Source of the DNA: Pomacea canaliculata
Taxonomy: Eukaryota; Mollusca; Gastropoda; Architaenioglossa; Ampullariidae
DNA length: 64,000 nucleotides
Assembly (NCBI RefSeq): GCF_003073045.1
Contig: NC_037596.1
Location: 12,211,950-12,275,949, forward strand
Direction: 5' to 3'
Within the stretch, counting starts at the first letter, position 1; every line of letters starts with the position of its first letter. A program made the translations under genes and the position numbers. Shown piece after piece: positions 44,916-57,918 of the stretch. The notes below the pieces were generated by a model. It was not told the DNA's origin. It did not search any database and saw only the letters and a program-made list of their open reading frames with translations.

Positions 44916-47900
44916 ATGAGTTTGCCAACTTTCTTGTTGTGTGTTTTTATCCATTTTATCGATGATGATGACTGGAATGGTGATGGGATTGGAATGATTT
45001 ATATTTTTTAACATACCAGGTGACTGTAACATAAGAGTGTTTACAATACAGAGACAGAGTGGAGGAAGAGAGAGAGAGACGTCCGTCTCTTTGCAAATAA
45101 TTTTTAAAACTTGAGGACCTTTTTTTGATACCATTGTATTACGGGAAATACAATCAGCTTTGTTTTTGCCTTCTTTGTAAGGTCCCAACAAATTGCAACA
45201 ATCTGTATGATGTAAATGCGCAGCTTTTTGTGATGTTTTAATAAGATACTGGTAAAGCTGAATGTTAAAGGTGTGTTCAGTGCCTGTACTTACATACCTT
45301 AATTGGTGTTTCGAAAAACCCATTTGTAGGTTGACACAGGCTGCTGGTCTTTAGTAGACACCAAGTTCTCACCTTTGGCCCACATACATGTCCATTATCA
45401 AGCCAGCATCTAGTCACATCTTGTTGTGTGCTTTTATGAATTTGTACTGAACATTAGTTCATGTAATTATTACTGAAATTATTATGTAGTGATAACGATG
45501 GTTCTTAAGATATAAGCATGTCATTGCCGTAGTAAGAAAACTGTTTTCAGCCCAACAGCTATAGCTTCTAAGGATATTCGTGAAGTTAAATGGGAAAGTT
45601 TTGTACCCATCCAGAAATGGATATATATATATAACATATTGATTTTAAATTATGTTTATCTTAAAAAATGATTTTTGTATAAAAATAACTCTTTCTAGGA
45701 TTTTTTTAGACTCACTAGTCTTCTGTGCTTGTAACCATCTAGAAACAACTACAAGGTCAGGATTATTGCATGCATACTTATTTATAAATGCTACGAACAA
45801 TGAAAAGATGGATGTACACTCACAGCTCCTATAACATTTTATTGCTAAAAACCAACAAAGATGGTTACCACATAGAGTGCTGATGAATCAAATGTTAGCA
45901 GGCAGTCAAACATTTCCAGAAAATTCTGGATAAACAGACACTTCTAGCCTGCATAAAATATCTACATTGCTGTAAATTTAAACTACAACATTAAGTTAAA
46001 TATGATACAATGGTTACCTTAAGTAGAAATAAGGACAGACAGTCACATTACACACTGACAATACACAAGAGCATTTGAAAACATTAAATGAACAAACTAC
46101 TTTAAGACCATGTTTAATTCTTTTAATGTTTCGTGCTTTAAAGCATATGTGTATATATAATGGAAATATGTTCATTAATTTGTATATAAGTCTTTCAAAT
46201 GTCAAATAATGCATTTTTTCAACAGTGCTTTAGAAAATAGACATGCTAATATTGGTCAGCATACCACTTTCTGTTTATGTGGTTCAATATACGCCTTGCT
46301 TGTAATGTTGTAGTACAGGTTTTTTAAATCTCGTGTATATACTACTGCTTTGGAGTACTATAGCCATTGCCTCTAAGAGCCTTATGAAGGGATGTGTATA
46401 ATACACATAAATGTATGTTTGTGTGCTGAAATCAACACATTTGCTGTGTGTTTGTTTTGCGTATGTTAATCTGTATTTAATGCATGATTTCTTGTACGAA
46501 GATTGTTTGGCCATTATAACAAAAGAAAATAAAGAAGCTTTTATTGAAGTCTAAAGTTTGGTAGTATCAAAATGTTGACCATAGTACATGTGTGTGTGGG
46601 TGTCTCCAGTTGAAAATACTGTTTTTAAGTAGCATCATTTTACCTAATCGTCATAGTTTGGTGATTGCTAATTTTGATGGATGTCATCTTTTCAGTAGCA
46701 TTTACTGTAGGTGTTTTCTTTGATAGTGGACCTGTAGATAATTTGTAAATTGTTTTCAAAGACATTACTATTTGTAACCACCATAATTTTAGACCAAAAA
46801 ATGCTCTTAGTTTCACTGCTATCTGTATCATCATTCTGACCCTTCCTCCTCAAGACATGAAAACCATTTAAATCTAATAATAGTGGGGCAGTCAATGTTG
46901 TTGTCTCTAAACTCAGCTGTAGTTTTTCAATGGGAAACAAGAGAGGAAGGTGAGGCTGCCATGTGATCCCATCCATCCAAAGGGTCCGCCCTTACGAGTC
47001 CCTCACCCCTCCACCTGCCCTCCACTCCCAGCTCCAGTCGTTCCCTTAATAAGAAAGTGATGATCAAAATGATGATGTCAGTGAGTCCTACTATGGCTGT
47101 TTGAAAGAAAGCTTCTTACGATCGTAAATTCGTTCGTGGAAGTAGTCATGTATGTGCAAGATGTAGAACTAGAGATAATTGCTTACAGGAAGTACTCGTG
47201 CTTGTCGTGGATGAGTGTAATAAGATTTCAAGTACAGATAGGAACCTTGGAACACACTCACTATTTCTCTGTTAGACATGCGCGCGCGTGCACACACACA
47301 CACATGCTCAATAAATTTCACAGACACATACATACACAATAAACCTTAATAGATGTCTTACTTGTTGTGCTTTTTATTATACTTAACAATTTTTAACATC
47401 CCTTCAGAGAAGTAAAACACCATGATGACTTACGTGTCATATAAACTACATAATTTGTATAAGATAGCAATAAAACATCGCAGTGGCAAGTGTGAACCAG
47501 AGGCTGTAGTCAAACATCTTTCTTCACTTGGAAGGTTACAACGCGGAAATAATATATGTTCCTGTAAAAGCCACATATTTCATTCCGTTCTTCTTGCACG
47601 TCAATTTCAATAAAGCTAACAACAACAGTAATAATAATAAAGCTTTCCTTCCCTGGTAAAGGCTGGAGGAAACGGTGAGAAAATCAGACCAGTGCTCACA
47701 GAAATATTAAATACTTTTTTTTGTCACACGAGTGAAACATTTTATTGACTAATTAGTAGATTACAATAAAAGAAAAAGAAGCAACTCTAGCTCTAGGTAA
47801 TCAACCCTGTAGACTGCAGCCACATCCAAAGATACTCCAACATTTCCTATAAGAGATCTCAATGCAGGATATTTAGCCATTCTTCATTAAATATGTGTCA

Positions 47901-48606
47901 AGAAAACTATGTAGACATCTGTCAGCCTCAACATGGAGATATGGTATACACAACTGTTGAGTTACAGACTATACAGATATACTAAGCTCCGTCAAGAAAT
48001 GTGTCTGATGGTTGCTGAAAGGAATTAAATCACAAAACTATCAAAACAAAAAGAAGGTATATTTAATACAAATGTCTAAGTCATTTCACGAAAGCAAATG
48101 GTTGTAGTGAAGTGTGTGGAGCATTTGTTTCTCAGCTACACATGGATAACTCATTTAACAAACCAGAAAAACAATCACTAATCACTTCATGAGACTTATT
48201 TATAAACGTTTTATGACAACTGTGGAATGCTGTCGAACAACGAATTAAATTTGTACAAGTGAAAAAGGTAAAAGATTTTTGTTATTAAATATGTGCGGTT
48301 ATATAAGTAAAGACAAGGGTAGTCTAAAATTGTAATATATACAGATATAGAGACCAAAGGCTTAATTGATGATATTTTTTAGCGCAGATAAAACAGAAAA
48401 CTGATGCAGGAATCCACTGCAATATTGTCTATGACTTGGGTTGACTACACGATATGTCACGAATCTGTTGATGATCATGACCAGTGCAGAGTAAATGGAA
48501 ACCTCAAGAGCTTTAGCCCACACTCTTTATCCACAAGTAGCCATTGTGCACAAAAAAGTCCTACTACAACTTACAAACTTGTTTATCAAAGCTAGAACAG
48601 TGCCTC
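44916..48606. other. Convergent intergenic region between genes B and G2
   Basis: Up to about 46.9 kb it aligns with the gene A 3' flank, without the 13.7-14.3 kb insert. A short less AT-rich patch at 46980-47050 and a CA microsatellite near 47290 follow. The open frames here overlap on both strands and are not conserved between the A and B flanks, so I call no gene. Confidence 0.5.
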
Positions 48607-51600
48607 ATTCAGTGAGATGACTTTTATTCGGTTCCGATTTCTAACTTTAGATAAGTAATTACCAAAGTATCTTCTTTTGTTTCTCTTTCTGTCAGTATTC
48701 TTACATCAGCCATCCCTTGATCTTTACACATTTTACTATCTTCTGTTTGTAGACTTGGAGAGGTGGAAGATGGTAGTGACTTTGATGTCTGCGTGCTGTG
48801 TTCTTTTGTGATGCCGATGGTCATCGTGGACGAACTGTAGGTTGTATAAAACTTTGTCTTGTTCATCAGTCGTCAGCATTCCTACCACATGATGGCGTCT
48901 CCGAGTTAATAGTAAATCAGATAATTCATCAACGTAAAATCCAGTCTCTTTCATGACATTAAAACAGAAAAATTGAAGAAGAATTAGTCCCTAATGAGTG
49001 AGTGTCACTAAACAGTTCTTATGTTTTTCACCTGCTGAGTACTGAAAAGAGAAAACTTCTATTATCATATTTAGTAGAGTCTCCCTTCCCCCATTAAACT
49101 TTACAGTCTCCTCTCTCATTCTCCCGCCATTCGTCAGACAAATGCCGGGTGTTTTTCGTTACTTCTACTTAAGCTTCATTTGTTCACAAAAAATATGTTT
49201 AAATCTATAATATCTTAAAATGTGTAATTCAATTTAAAAAGTTTTTTTTGGAAAGTTTAGTTTTCGAGCGATGTATTTATATTTATACAAAGATATTGTT
49301 CATGTTTTTTTGTTATTGGCCGTTTCTGGTCAAAGTGTCGGACCATTTCTATGGTGGGCTGCTCAACGGTCATACAGAGGCAGTTGCTGGCTCGGCGTTA
49401 AATATCTGTACCTCGATCTTCTAGTTAATTTTCTCCCACGAGTCGGGGAGGTTCATAATTTGGAAATAATTGTACTTCAGAATTTCTATGTGATTGCTCT
49501 GTTAATTTAAAATTTTCATGCATTTCGTTGACCGCAACAGTCTCCTCATTTCCTAATACTCAGTTAAATCTCTACAGTCTCTTTACTGTCATCGGAGGAG
49601 AAACGAACCTAATACATCTAACTCATCAAAGTCAATAACCAAGGGATTACAAACATAAGCTTCTGTCCTCAACTCTGTCATTTTATTACAAACAGCTTCA
49701 CTCTCGACTTTAAGACCTAAGTACTCGTTGGTGAGTCTTATCGCCAGGAAACACTCTTCCTATTCTCTGTTAGAGCAAGGCAACATTTGTTGATGAACTC
49801 TAAATGTGATTACAAGAACAGTCTTTCTCTCTCTGTAATTGTGTATATCAATCTTTCCGCTTTTTTTTCAGCGCGCTTGCTTGCCTGTTCGTCTGTCTAG
49901 ACTTTTCAGTCAATTTATTTGCTTTAACAATATTTTACTTTTAGGTCCTTTTCTTTCTACATTCCTTTATATGCTTCTACTTCATTATCTCTTTTCATCG
50001 TTTTTTTCAATGTTTCCTAATTTTCCCTTTACTTAAGTTCACTGATATTATAGTCTGTTATAGTAGCTATCAACTTTGCCCTGAGTAGTGAGGTTCAAAA
50101 CATCATGAAGTCCATTCTTGTTTGCTTTAAACTTATCTCGCACATTTTCATTCCTTGCGAACTTTGGACTTTGACAAATGCATTGCATGATTTATGTAGC
50201 TATAATATTCTAATACATATAGACACACACAGCCAGAAAAACAGACAAAAAGAGGCAACTAAGTATGCTTTGTATGACACACAAAACCTTACGCCAACGA
50301 AGTAGGTGTAGAGTTCCTCCTTGTAGGCTGCAAGTCCAAATCATTAGCGCCGAGAAAACCTACGGTTACCAGGTGAGGTCAGGTGTTAATTGGCGCCGCG
50401 CGATGAATAAATTAAGTCGTTGATAAAAACGCGCGTCACTTCCGGGATACCCTTGATAACCTTTTAAACTTCATGAACTGATACCAATATGTTTACTCAA
50501 AAACATCATCATCAACTTTCTCAAACATAGAAACTATTACTTCCCGTCGGTTTATTTCGAGTGAAAATACAAAATAACTCTGAAAAAAATTAGGCATATA
50601 AAGCCACAAAAACTAAAACTTCAAGCTTAAAGGCTGGAGAAAAAATAATATGACCAATGAAGGCCTTTTGAAGTTAATTGAATTGATAGCAGAGAAACTG
50701 TGATAACAAGTGTATGCCAAAACATAAAAACAAAGACAAACATTACAACAAACCAAAGAAATGTTAAAAGCGATTAAAGCATATTACTCTTGTTATGTTG
50801 CAATTTAATTGCCATGGCAACGCATATACAGTAGGGTAGGCACCATACAACTTATTCAGTATTTGGATGTTGGAATAATTAACTGTCGTTGTGATGTTTG
50901 AACACGTTAGCATCTTAAAGAATCAGTTAAAAGAAACGATCTAAAATAAAATTCAGATAACCTGGTTCGGTCTTACTGGTTTTCTTTGCAATATTTACTA
51001 GTCACACTCAACGTGTCCTACTCAGACTGATTTCCAAAGGTTACTTCCATAAACAATAAAGCAAACCAAGGGGAAAGTATTTCTTCACGAGGACGCTGTA
51101 ACCTCTTTGGAAGACACGTGTCAGAAACAAGAAAAAATGTAAGAGAACTTCATTCTAAGAGAAAGCAGAGCAATATTTCGAAACCAACATCTAATAAATT
51201 ATAAATATAAGACTACATTATTTTATTACATAAACTTACCGTTCTTAGTCTTTATTTTCTCTTAAATAGCAGCAAAGATGAGGATAGCAACAAAAAACCA
51301 CACAACAGGCTAATTATTATTCAATTTCCTGCACTATCATCTCTTTAACTTTAACAGCAAAAACAGCTTGTAGTTTATTCTGTGTAAAGGATAAGCATAA
51401 CTGAAATTCCAGTGTAGTCATTATATAATAAACATGATTTAATATACTTACTAGATTCTTCAATAATTCTGACTGTTGTGTTTGCAGAGCCTTTTTCATT
51501 GCCAAGAATTATTTCCCAGCTTCCTTGTGAAAGGTTTCCATGAAGGTGAAGTCTTAAGATCAGATCAGGAGGGTCACCAGTAAGACTACATCTCAGTTTC

Positions 51601-53879
51601 ACTATTAGTGTAGCCCCTAACAGGGGTAATGACAGACGACATTCATTGAATGCTGCTGTGTAGGCTTTGACATAAAATTTTGTTTTCTCGACTTCTGATG
51701 TGACCAGTGTGACAGGACTATCAACAAACTGAGGAGCACCTGCAATCATTCAAGGCACTTGTTATACCCGAAACAAAATCATAACTAAAGAGAAGGTTTT
51801 CACAGCAAAGTGATTTTGCAAAAATAAAATAAAATAAAGCAAAAAAAAAATAATAATAATAATAAAACAATGCATTCTGAAACAGGTGAGAAGAAGTCAG
51901 TATAAGCAATGACAGAAGCTATTTAGTGTACTACTTACATCTGACAAGAAAGGACACGGATTTATTTTGCTCCGACTCTCTTCCTTCACAATGATATGTC
52001 GGCCAGACATCTTCACAGATGACTGAAAACGAGATGTTTAGATGACCTTTACCCCTGACTATTCCTGCTCCAATTTTGTCTACATCTGTAGCGAGCTTCT
52101 TCATATTTTTGTCAAAAAGTCCAAAGGCAACAGGAGGATTTCCTCTCTCAAACGAGCAGGAGACCATGACCTTCTGACCCTCATTTATGAGATATTTGTT
52201 GTTTACTTCTTGTCCATCTACAGTCAGACTAGTGACTATGGGTGGGTCTGTACAGACAAAGGTGAAAACATAGATTTGGATATTTCCTTAATTTTTTCAT
52301 GTATTTACAAACAGTTCAAATAAAAATAGCCTTATCTGAATAAAAGTGGGAAGCATTAATGCCTACTTAAGATCTCAGTTTTGTGTATGTATTGGTAATA
52401 ATGTCAACTTTTACACACAGAGAAAGGCTTAATGCTAATAACAGATATAATACTTACTTACCTTTCTTATATTATTTATCGATTTATTGTTTTGTCTATT
52501 ACCGAAGTTATTTTTGTTTACATTGTTTAAATTCTGCTCTAATTTTTGTAAGTTTTAAATTTTATCTCTGTACTTATTCAGAAATATCCCTGAGATTCGT
52601 AGTTCTATTTTATTATCTTTCTTCATATTTATAAAACTTTTTATTGAAAATTTCTCTCATATTTAGCAATGTTTCTCATTATTTTTTATGTTACCCGTTC
52701 AACTTAATTGTCGACTCTAAATTGTCATCAGTTAACCGTTTCGTTTTATAAAAATGCGAGTATCGGTGATTTTGTGCATGTAATAGCATCCATATTGATG
52801 AAATCTTGAAATAAATCTTTCTATTCTCATCTTTATCGGAGTTATCTTCATGACTATCTAGACTGGGTGCTTCCGGTTATTAATAGAACCTTTAACTGTT
52901 TTTTTCTTGATTAGAGTTCTTTCGTCTTTCCAACTTATTGCTTCGTCTCTCCTTATAATCTTACTTTATATTCAAAGTACTTTGTTCCTCTTTGTGCAGT
53001 TTTATAAATAACATCGGTGATAGTAATAATAAATAGTGATAGAATGATGGATTTGTATATCTAATTACTTACATGTCACATCAATGGGTATCTGCAGCAC
53101 TGTCTGTCTCTGTAGTCTTTTATCCTGAATGTCGAGATATATAGCAGTGATGGACCGAGTGAGTAGCTGTGAAATCTTTATCTCCCAGGTCCTCATGGAG
53201 CTGGTGATGTAGCGACGCTCTGCTACACACACTGTGTCATCTCTGACATTATTATATTTCACAGTGAAGTCCTGAGACTGCTTTGGCCTTATAAACACGC
53301 ACAGAAGTGATCTGTTGTTATTTTGGCACACTTCAACATAGAGACGTGTTGTGTCTGTAGATACTGAGTTTTCACTAATATTTAGAAGATAACTAATATT
53401 TAAAAAACTGCCTTCGTTTTGAGATAATACTTCGCCGGTGTTCATATTTCCATCTGGAAATACAAAACATTAAACAAATTAATGATGTTTCAAAATTATT
53501 CTCATCGTTATTTGCTCTCATTGATTTGTACGAATGCTGAACAGAACAAAATAACCTGAGTAATAGTTTCTCTTTGCTACACTCGTGAAGAGGAAACTGC
53601 TTTTGTTATTATTATTTTTGTAATCTTAGTACATTTCATTTTCTTGACTAAAATATTTCTATATACATGAAAAGACTTTCAATGATTCAATATTATATAA
53701 TATACGGAAATACATTTAATCTGTTTATGTAAGCATAGTAAGCCTATACTTAGTGAATCAGTCTGTTATTAGTATAAAAAATTGTAATACTCACATTCAC
53801 AAGGAAGTGTTTGCTTGAATACATTCGCTAGTATTAGAAAATAGCACACTTGAAAAAATGTCTCCATACTTAGGTTCAT
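48607..53879 (-). CDS. Gene G2: IgSF receptor paralogous to G1, 3' part disrupted or remodelled
   Basis: Sound exons: 53879-53795 (signal peptide), 53453-53073, 52247-51939 and 51739-51452 (ectodomain). All have phase-1 links and the same domain order as G1. Downstream I find no clean membrane exon. At about 51300-51240 a hydrophobic run (VVWFFVAILIFAAI) is bounded by in-frame stops. It is followed by a tiny possible exon ending AACG|GTAAGT that encodes KIKTKN, like G1's stop-transfer stretch. A candidate last exon at 48947-48736 joins in phase 1 and contains GFYVDELSDLLL and KVLYNLQ. An overlapping frame from 48866 to 48624 ends with ITYLKL, an ITIM-like motif. G2 may be a decaying copy, a secreted form, or carry a frameshift. 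Confidence 0.55.
48624..48947 (-). CDS. G2 candidate tail exon with two overlapping frames
   Basis: The acceptor is a T-rich tract ending ATGAAAG|AG at 48948. In the phase-1 frame the exon reads ETGFYVDELSDLLLTRRR, reaches KVLYNLQ and then turns His-rich, stopping at 48736. The neighbouring frame (48866-48624) is Ser/Thr/Glu-rich and ends TLVITYLKLEIGTE. A single frameshift around 48840 could explain the change in character. The ITIM-like ITYLKL is then in the second frame. Confidence 0.4.
49000..51230. other. G2 3' introns, no supported exon
   Basis: A possible 10-nt exon on the minus strand at about 49033-49042 (CTTTTCAG|TACTCAGCAG|GTGAAA) would break phase. The rest is AT-rich, with a slightly GC-richer patch at 50340-50450. 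No ITIM/ITSM exon like that of G1 was found here. Confidence 0.4.
51452..51739 (-). CDS. G2 exon 4: second Ig-like domain
   Basis: 288 nt, identical in length to G1 exon 4, phase 1 to 1, donor TCTA|GTAAGT. It shares the pattern APQFVDSPVTLVTSE, cysteines in NECRLSL and KLRCSLTG, and SWEIILGNEKGSANTTVRI. It is intact and well conserved, which argues that the ectodomain was still under selection after the duplication. Confidence 0.75.
51939..52247 (-). CDS. G2 exon 3: Ig domain
   Basis: 309 nt, phase 1 to 1, one codon longer than in G1. It shares LTVDGQEVN, B-strand Cys in KVMVSCSFERGNPPVAF, WPTYHCEGRESEQN and VSFLVRC. The acceptor GTCTGTACAG is nearly the same as in G1. This is a clear Ig-domain exon. 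Confidence 0.85.
53073..53453 (-). CDS. G2 exon 2: N-terminal ectodomain
   Basis: 381 nt (two codons longer than in G1), phase 1 to 1, acceptor TATTTCCAG. It shares EGSFLNISYLLNISENSVST, YVEVCQNN, RSLLCVF, DTVCVAERRY and the end RQTVLQIPIDVTC. Cysteine positions match G1. This is the likely ligand-facing domain. Confidence 0.75.
53795..53879 (-). CDS. G2 exon 1: signal peptide
   Basis: Reads MNLSMETFFQVCYFLILANV and ends GAAT|GTGAGT in phase 1. It has a hydrophobic core and a following Cys like G1. A second in-frame ATG (53867) aligns with the second Met of G1. A TATA-like TATACTTATATC lies upstream on the minus strand near 53915-53930. Confidence 0.7.
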
Positions 53880-55560
53880 TAGACGACTGTTTGCTGGGTT
53901 CAGCGGTGTGATCATGATATAAGTATAGGTTTGCCAGAAGACTGAGCAAGTCCTTTACTGTTAAACTCCTGGCATCCGGACAAGCTTTCAGCTTCCTTGT
54001 TCAGTTAAAGCATAGTCAAAGTTTCTGTAGAATTTGCTAGAAGGCATTCTGTCTTTCTGGTACCATTACTGTATGCATGCTTCATGGATAGAGTTAAATG
54101 AAATGGTATATTTGTTTATGTTTATAAATTATCAGAAATATGATAAAAATGAATTTAATTTTATAGCATATTTACAAATAGTTGCTTGCTACATATTACT
54201 TTTGTATGAGAATGATGGTAAAGTTCCACTGAAATCGACCCCAGTTTTTTGGTTTTTCTTGTATTTTGTATATCTGTAGCTTGTTTATCAAAATAGACAG
54301 ACTGACAGACAGCTGTAGCTTGTCTTTCATAATAAACAGACCGACAGACAGCTGTCACTTGTTTATCAAAGATCACGCATGCAGTGGCAATGAATCGCAG
54401 ATTTCTTAAAGGTGATGTCATAAAGGTGAAGCTGGTTTCACCCACCCTCATGCGACTTGGTGATTTCCAGCAAAGAAGGGATCGAGTCTGTTTTATCGAC
54501 ATTGAGTTTGAGTTTGTTTTTTTTAATTGAAAAATGATCTGTGAATGTCAGTGTGTGTTAGATGGGGGTGGGGTGGGTGGGTGATAGGAATGTGTGTGAA
54601 TATGTATATATTCTAAATATCTCAACACCCCTGTCAGGATGAAAGAATCGAATATCATCAAAAATTCTGCAGTGTGTACCCTCCCACCCTGTTTGGCGCT
54701 GATGCTGGCTGGGTTACTACAATACAAGCAGACAAGAAGAATAAATGTTTGCCACGGTCTGTACTTGATTATTTCCTTTCTATTCCGAAATAGATTTTCC
54801 TTAAAAATTAATATATATTGCAAGGGAAAAAACATCTTTATTAACTAAATTTTTAGTCCCTCCTGCAGCTGCCTTGGCAATGCCAGAAAAATTATTTTGC
54901 CTGCTTTGCAGCCATCGGGCTAGACCTTACCCTAATCTGTTGTAGAAGGAGGTAACAATAAGAGTCCTATAATCGCATCAATCACAGCACTCACTTCTTA
55001 TTATTATTTAGTTTAAGCGAAAGTTTAGTCTGCCTTAAGAGAAATATATCATATTGCTTCTACTCAATGAAAGTTCTTTTAAAAATTATTTGTTACTTTC
55101 TGAAATACTTTTTTTTTACAAATCAAATAATAATATAAAAAAACCGGAAGTAGCCCTTTTGAAAATTTGAATGAACAGCGGTTATTTAACGGTTGCATCC
55201 CTGTGTTGTACTAAAAATGCTCGCTGCCGCAAAGATAAACCACTTCATTCTCAACAAATAATAAAACACTCCTTTATACTTTTCTTACATTTTTATTTTA
55301 ACAGTTGTTCCCTTGTCCAAGTGTGAAACTCTAGTCAGTTATACAAACAATTTATATATATAAATCGGGAATTTCCGTGCATGGCAGGGGCAGGCCTAGG
55401 CTTCTTTGACTAGATATTTCTTGCAAGCTGCCCAGCCTGCATGGGCTTTGGGTGTTTGAACGGCCCCGATAGGGAAGTGAGACTTTGGGATGGGAAGCGT
55501 GTAATTCGATCCTAAATTGACGCGTCCATCGCGCTTTTTTTCTTCAGCCGCTCTCGATTT
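53880..55560. other. G2 upstream region, no gene seen
   Basis: AT-rich sequence with a repeated motif at 54270-54365 (TGTAGCTTGTYTWTCA and CAGACAGCTGT in two to three copies). A minus-strand open frame at 55584-55396 in a less AT-rich patch has no splice or family support, so I leave it uncalled. Confidence 0.4.
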
Positions 55561-55735
55561 GGTAGCCACGTGATCGTGTCGCATCCTTCCACCCGCTCTT
55601 TCCCTCCCCCCTCTTTTCCCCCACGTGTACCTGCGGGTTAATCAGAGGTCACATCGGCCGGTTCAGCTTTGACCGGCACGCAGACATTTTGAACTGTACG
55701 TCCATCTTCAAGTGAAACACCGCCGATTTCTGAAG
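55560..55735 (+). promoter_or_regulatory. GC-richer promoter-like region and first exon of the 56-59 kb unit
   Basis: A stretch with several CpGs, CCACGTG boxes (near 55568 and 55621) and C/T-rich tracts, unlike its AT-rich surroundings. It ends in a plausible donor, TCTGAA|GTAAGT, at 55735/55736, and is followed by acceptor-donor pairs on the plus strand. No in-frame ATG is seen before the donor in the frame that is open downstream. Confidence 0.5.
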
Positions 55736-55978
55736 TAAGTCTTAATAAAGTTAAGTGAAAGATGCCATTAAAAACAACTATACTTTATAACAGTGGATAG
55801 TCATGAATAATTTATGATCATATATAAGTATTGTAGTGCTTTTTTGTGAAATGTTTCACGTGTTGTACCCGGCAGGTCTCACACATACTACATCCGCTAG
55901 CAAGTCGCTTTTACATGACGCTGTCTTCTATATGTGCTGTAGATAATTTAAATGGTTTAACCATATATCCTTCTTGTT

Positions 55979-56020
55979 GTAAATAAAATTGTTTAATCGT
56001 ATCTCTTGCCTACTAATTGC
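55979..56020 (+). repeat. Short repeat shared with 59128-59168
   Basis: The run TAAATAAAATTGTTTAATCG...TCTCTTGCCTACTA occurs again near 59130, just where the 3' end of this unit carries its AATAAA. One copy may be a retrotransposed or duplicated 3' end, lying between exon 1 and exon 2 of the unit. Confidence 0.6.
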
Positions 56021-56040
56021 ACGTATTTACTAATTACAGA

Positions 56041-57918
56041 AACGAAATGTTGAGGCGCGAATACGATTGGGCAGAAGCAAGAGGACAGTGCATGATGGGT
56101 TCAAATCAACTAGTCAAGAGGTAAAGTACACACACACAATCTCTCGTATCATTTAATGATTAACTTCGAAGTTGAAATCTATGACATGAACTCATTGAGT
56201 CATGCTTGAAATTCGTCGTCTGCTTTCTCAATAACAGCGGTGCTGCGATTCCAAACGTTGTGTCCGTCTTGGTGCATTCTAGGGGAAAGCAACGAGACAA
56301 TCACATTGCTTTTCTGAACAACTAAAATTTTGGAAAATTAATGCAAAAGCAAAAGAAAGAATTTTATTTTTGTACTTATACACTTTGAAATAAAAACAAA
56401 ATGTATGAAATCCAATGCTATGCAATGAACTTTGTCAAAGTCTGTCATTTTCTAACAATCACTTATCTGATCCAATATATTTTCTTTGTCTTTAAAATGC
56501 TGCATGCCATTTTTCAGTTTATTTTACATGATTTACAAAAAGAACTATTATAACAATCTTTAATTGCAGATCACACTGACTAGGTCTGGCCTCAGTGAAT
56601 TTTACCAGTAAGTTTATTTTGTCTCCCTCTATGATTTCATCAGGATCACTATACAAGCACAGGTTTTGTGTTTTTAGTGGTCTACATGCACATCCTTATT
56701 ATATCCATCTAAACATTTTCTGTTAATTAAAAAAAATTGTCAATAGACTTACATCCATAGTTTTTTTTGTCATTACTTTAAAGACTAAAGTAACATTTTG
56801 ATTTCAAATACATTTTTGAACAGAGTTCTCAGCAAAGTTGATGAGCAGAGCAAAGCACTACAGAATGTAGTTCACAAACTGAATCAGGTCACCTGCTTCT
56901 TCAAAATATGGGGAAAGAGAGCTGATGAAGAAATGAATTAGAACAAAAGTGGTATGTCATTTAAGTATAATGTGTTAGTACTAGACACCTTTTTAAATGT
57001 TACCTTTAGCTTTAGCTAATATATCAGTTAATATGTATGTATGCTTTACAGTCTTGATAAACCATTTAACAAACAGGCAGGCATAGCATCAGCTTACAGG
57101 TTAACTCTCCTGACAAGAATGTGTGGTCAGTGTAATATTTGCATTAAAAATAATACACATTTTATGAAGTACAAAATAATGTAGTATTTTATATGCATAG
57201 ATTTTATTTATAAAATAATTCTGTCACTTGCTTTTCATGGTGTCAAAATGAGCAGTCTGTGTGTCTATTAACTATGACCCACTAAATTGTTTACTTTCAT
57301 AAAGAACAGCTTTGATTAAACTCTTAATTAACTTGGTGATTTGAGTCACTTAATGCCATTTATTTTCTCTGAAGTCCCACTAGGGTTTATTTAAGAGACT
57401 GGGTATCTTTTGTAGCTATATTCATCATGCAACCATTAATAACTCATCAATGGAGTAGGGTTGAGCATTATGTCTTAAACATAACCCATCCAGTGAATTA
57501 ATTTATTTCGCATTTGTATTGTAGTATTTTACATGGTGGAAACAACTAAAGATTTTTTAACAGGTTCAGCACCTCTCGTGCACGGAGAATTTTTAAAACG
57601 GCTGCTATCTTCAGAGTTGGCTCAGTGGAACCAAAGGGGAAAAAGTTTCCAGTCACTTCAGCTGAGAAGTATATTAATTGGTGTGTAGTTTTTGTTTTGG
57701 TTTTGATTTCTTTGAGGTGTACGTCAATATGAACTTAAAAGGACAAGTTTCCGAACAATTTAAAAAAAATAGTGAATCTAAGTATTATTTTCTCTACATT
57801 TACAAATTTATTATTGTGTACAATAGCATTTAAGTCTACCTTACAATTTCTATTTGTGCACAGCTGCAGTCCAAAGAGACATGGATTGAGGAATGATTCG
57901 AAGGGTGATGCCATCTAA
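56041..57918 (+). CDS. Unrecognised spliced gene, small protein, possible alternative exons
   Basis: Exons by splice sites: 56041-56121, 56571-56610, 56822-56952, 57564-57680, 57864-57920 and a noncoding last exon from 58913 with AATAAA near 59136. In one frame the first two give RIRLGRSKRTVHDGF and LTRSGLSEFY, ending in phase 2. Two exons accept that phase. 56822 gives a coiled-coil-like VDEQSKALQNVVHKLNQ and stops at 56939. 57564 gives RARRIFKTAAIFRVG and KKFPVTSAEKYIN, then CSPKRHGLRNDSKGDAI and a stop at 57918. This suggests alternative splicing or retained-stop isoforms. No start codon is found in this frame, so the 5' end is unresolved. I do not recognise the family. Confidence 0.4.

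Noticed and set aside
46692..46976. 94-codon minus-strand open frame in the gene B 3' flank
   Set aside because: The paralogous stretch in the gene A flank (about 15590-15720) has stops and indels, so the frame is not conserved.
55396..55584. 62-codon minus-strand frame in a less AT-rich patch
   Set aside because: No splice site, family motif or duplicate supports it, and the patch is better explained as promoter-proximal sequence of the plus-strand unit.
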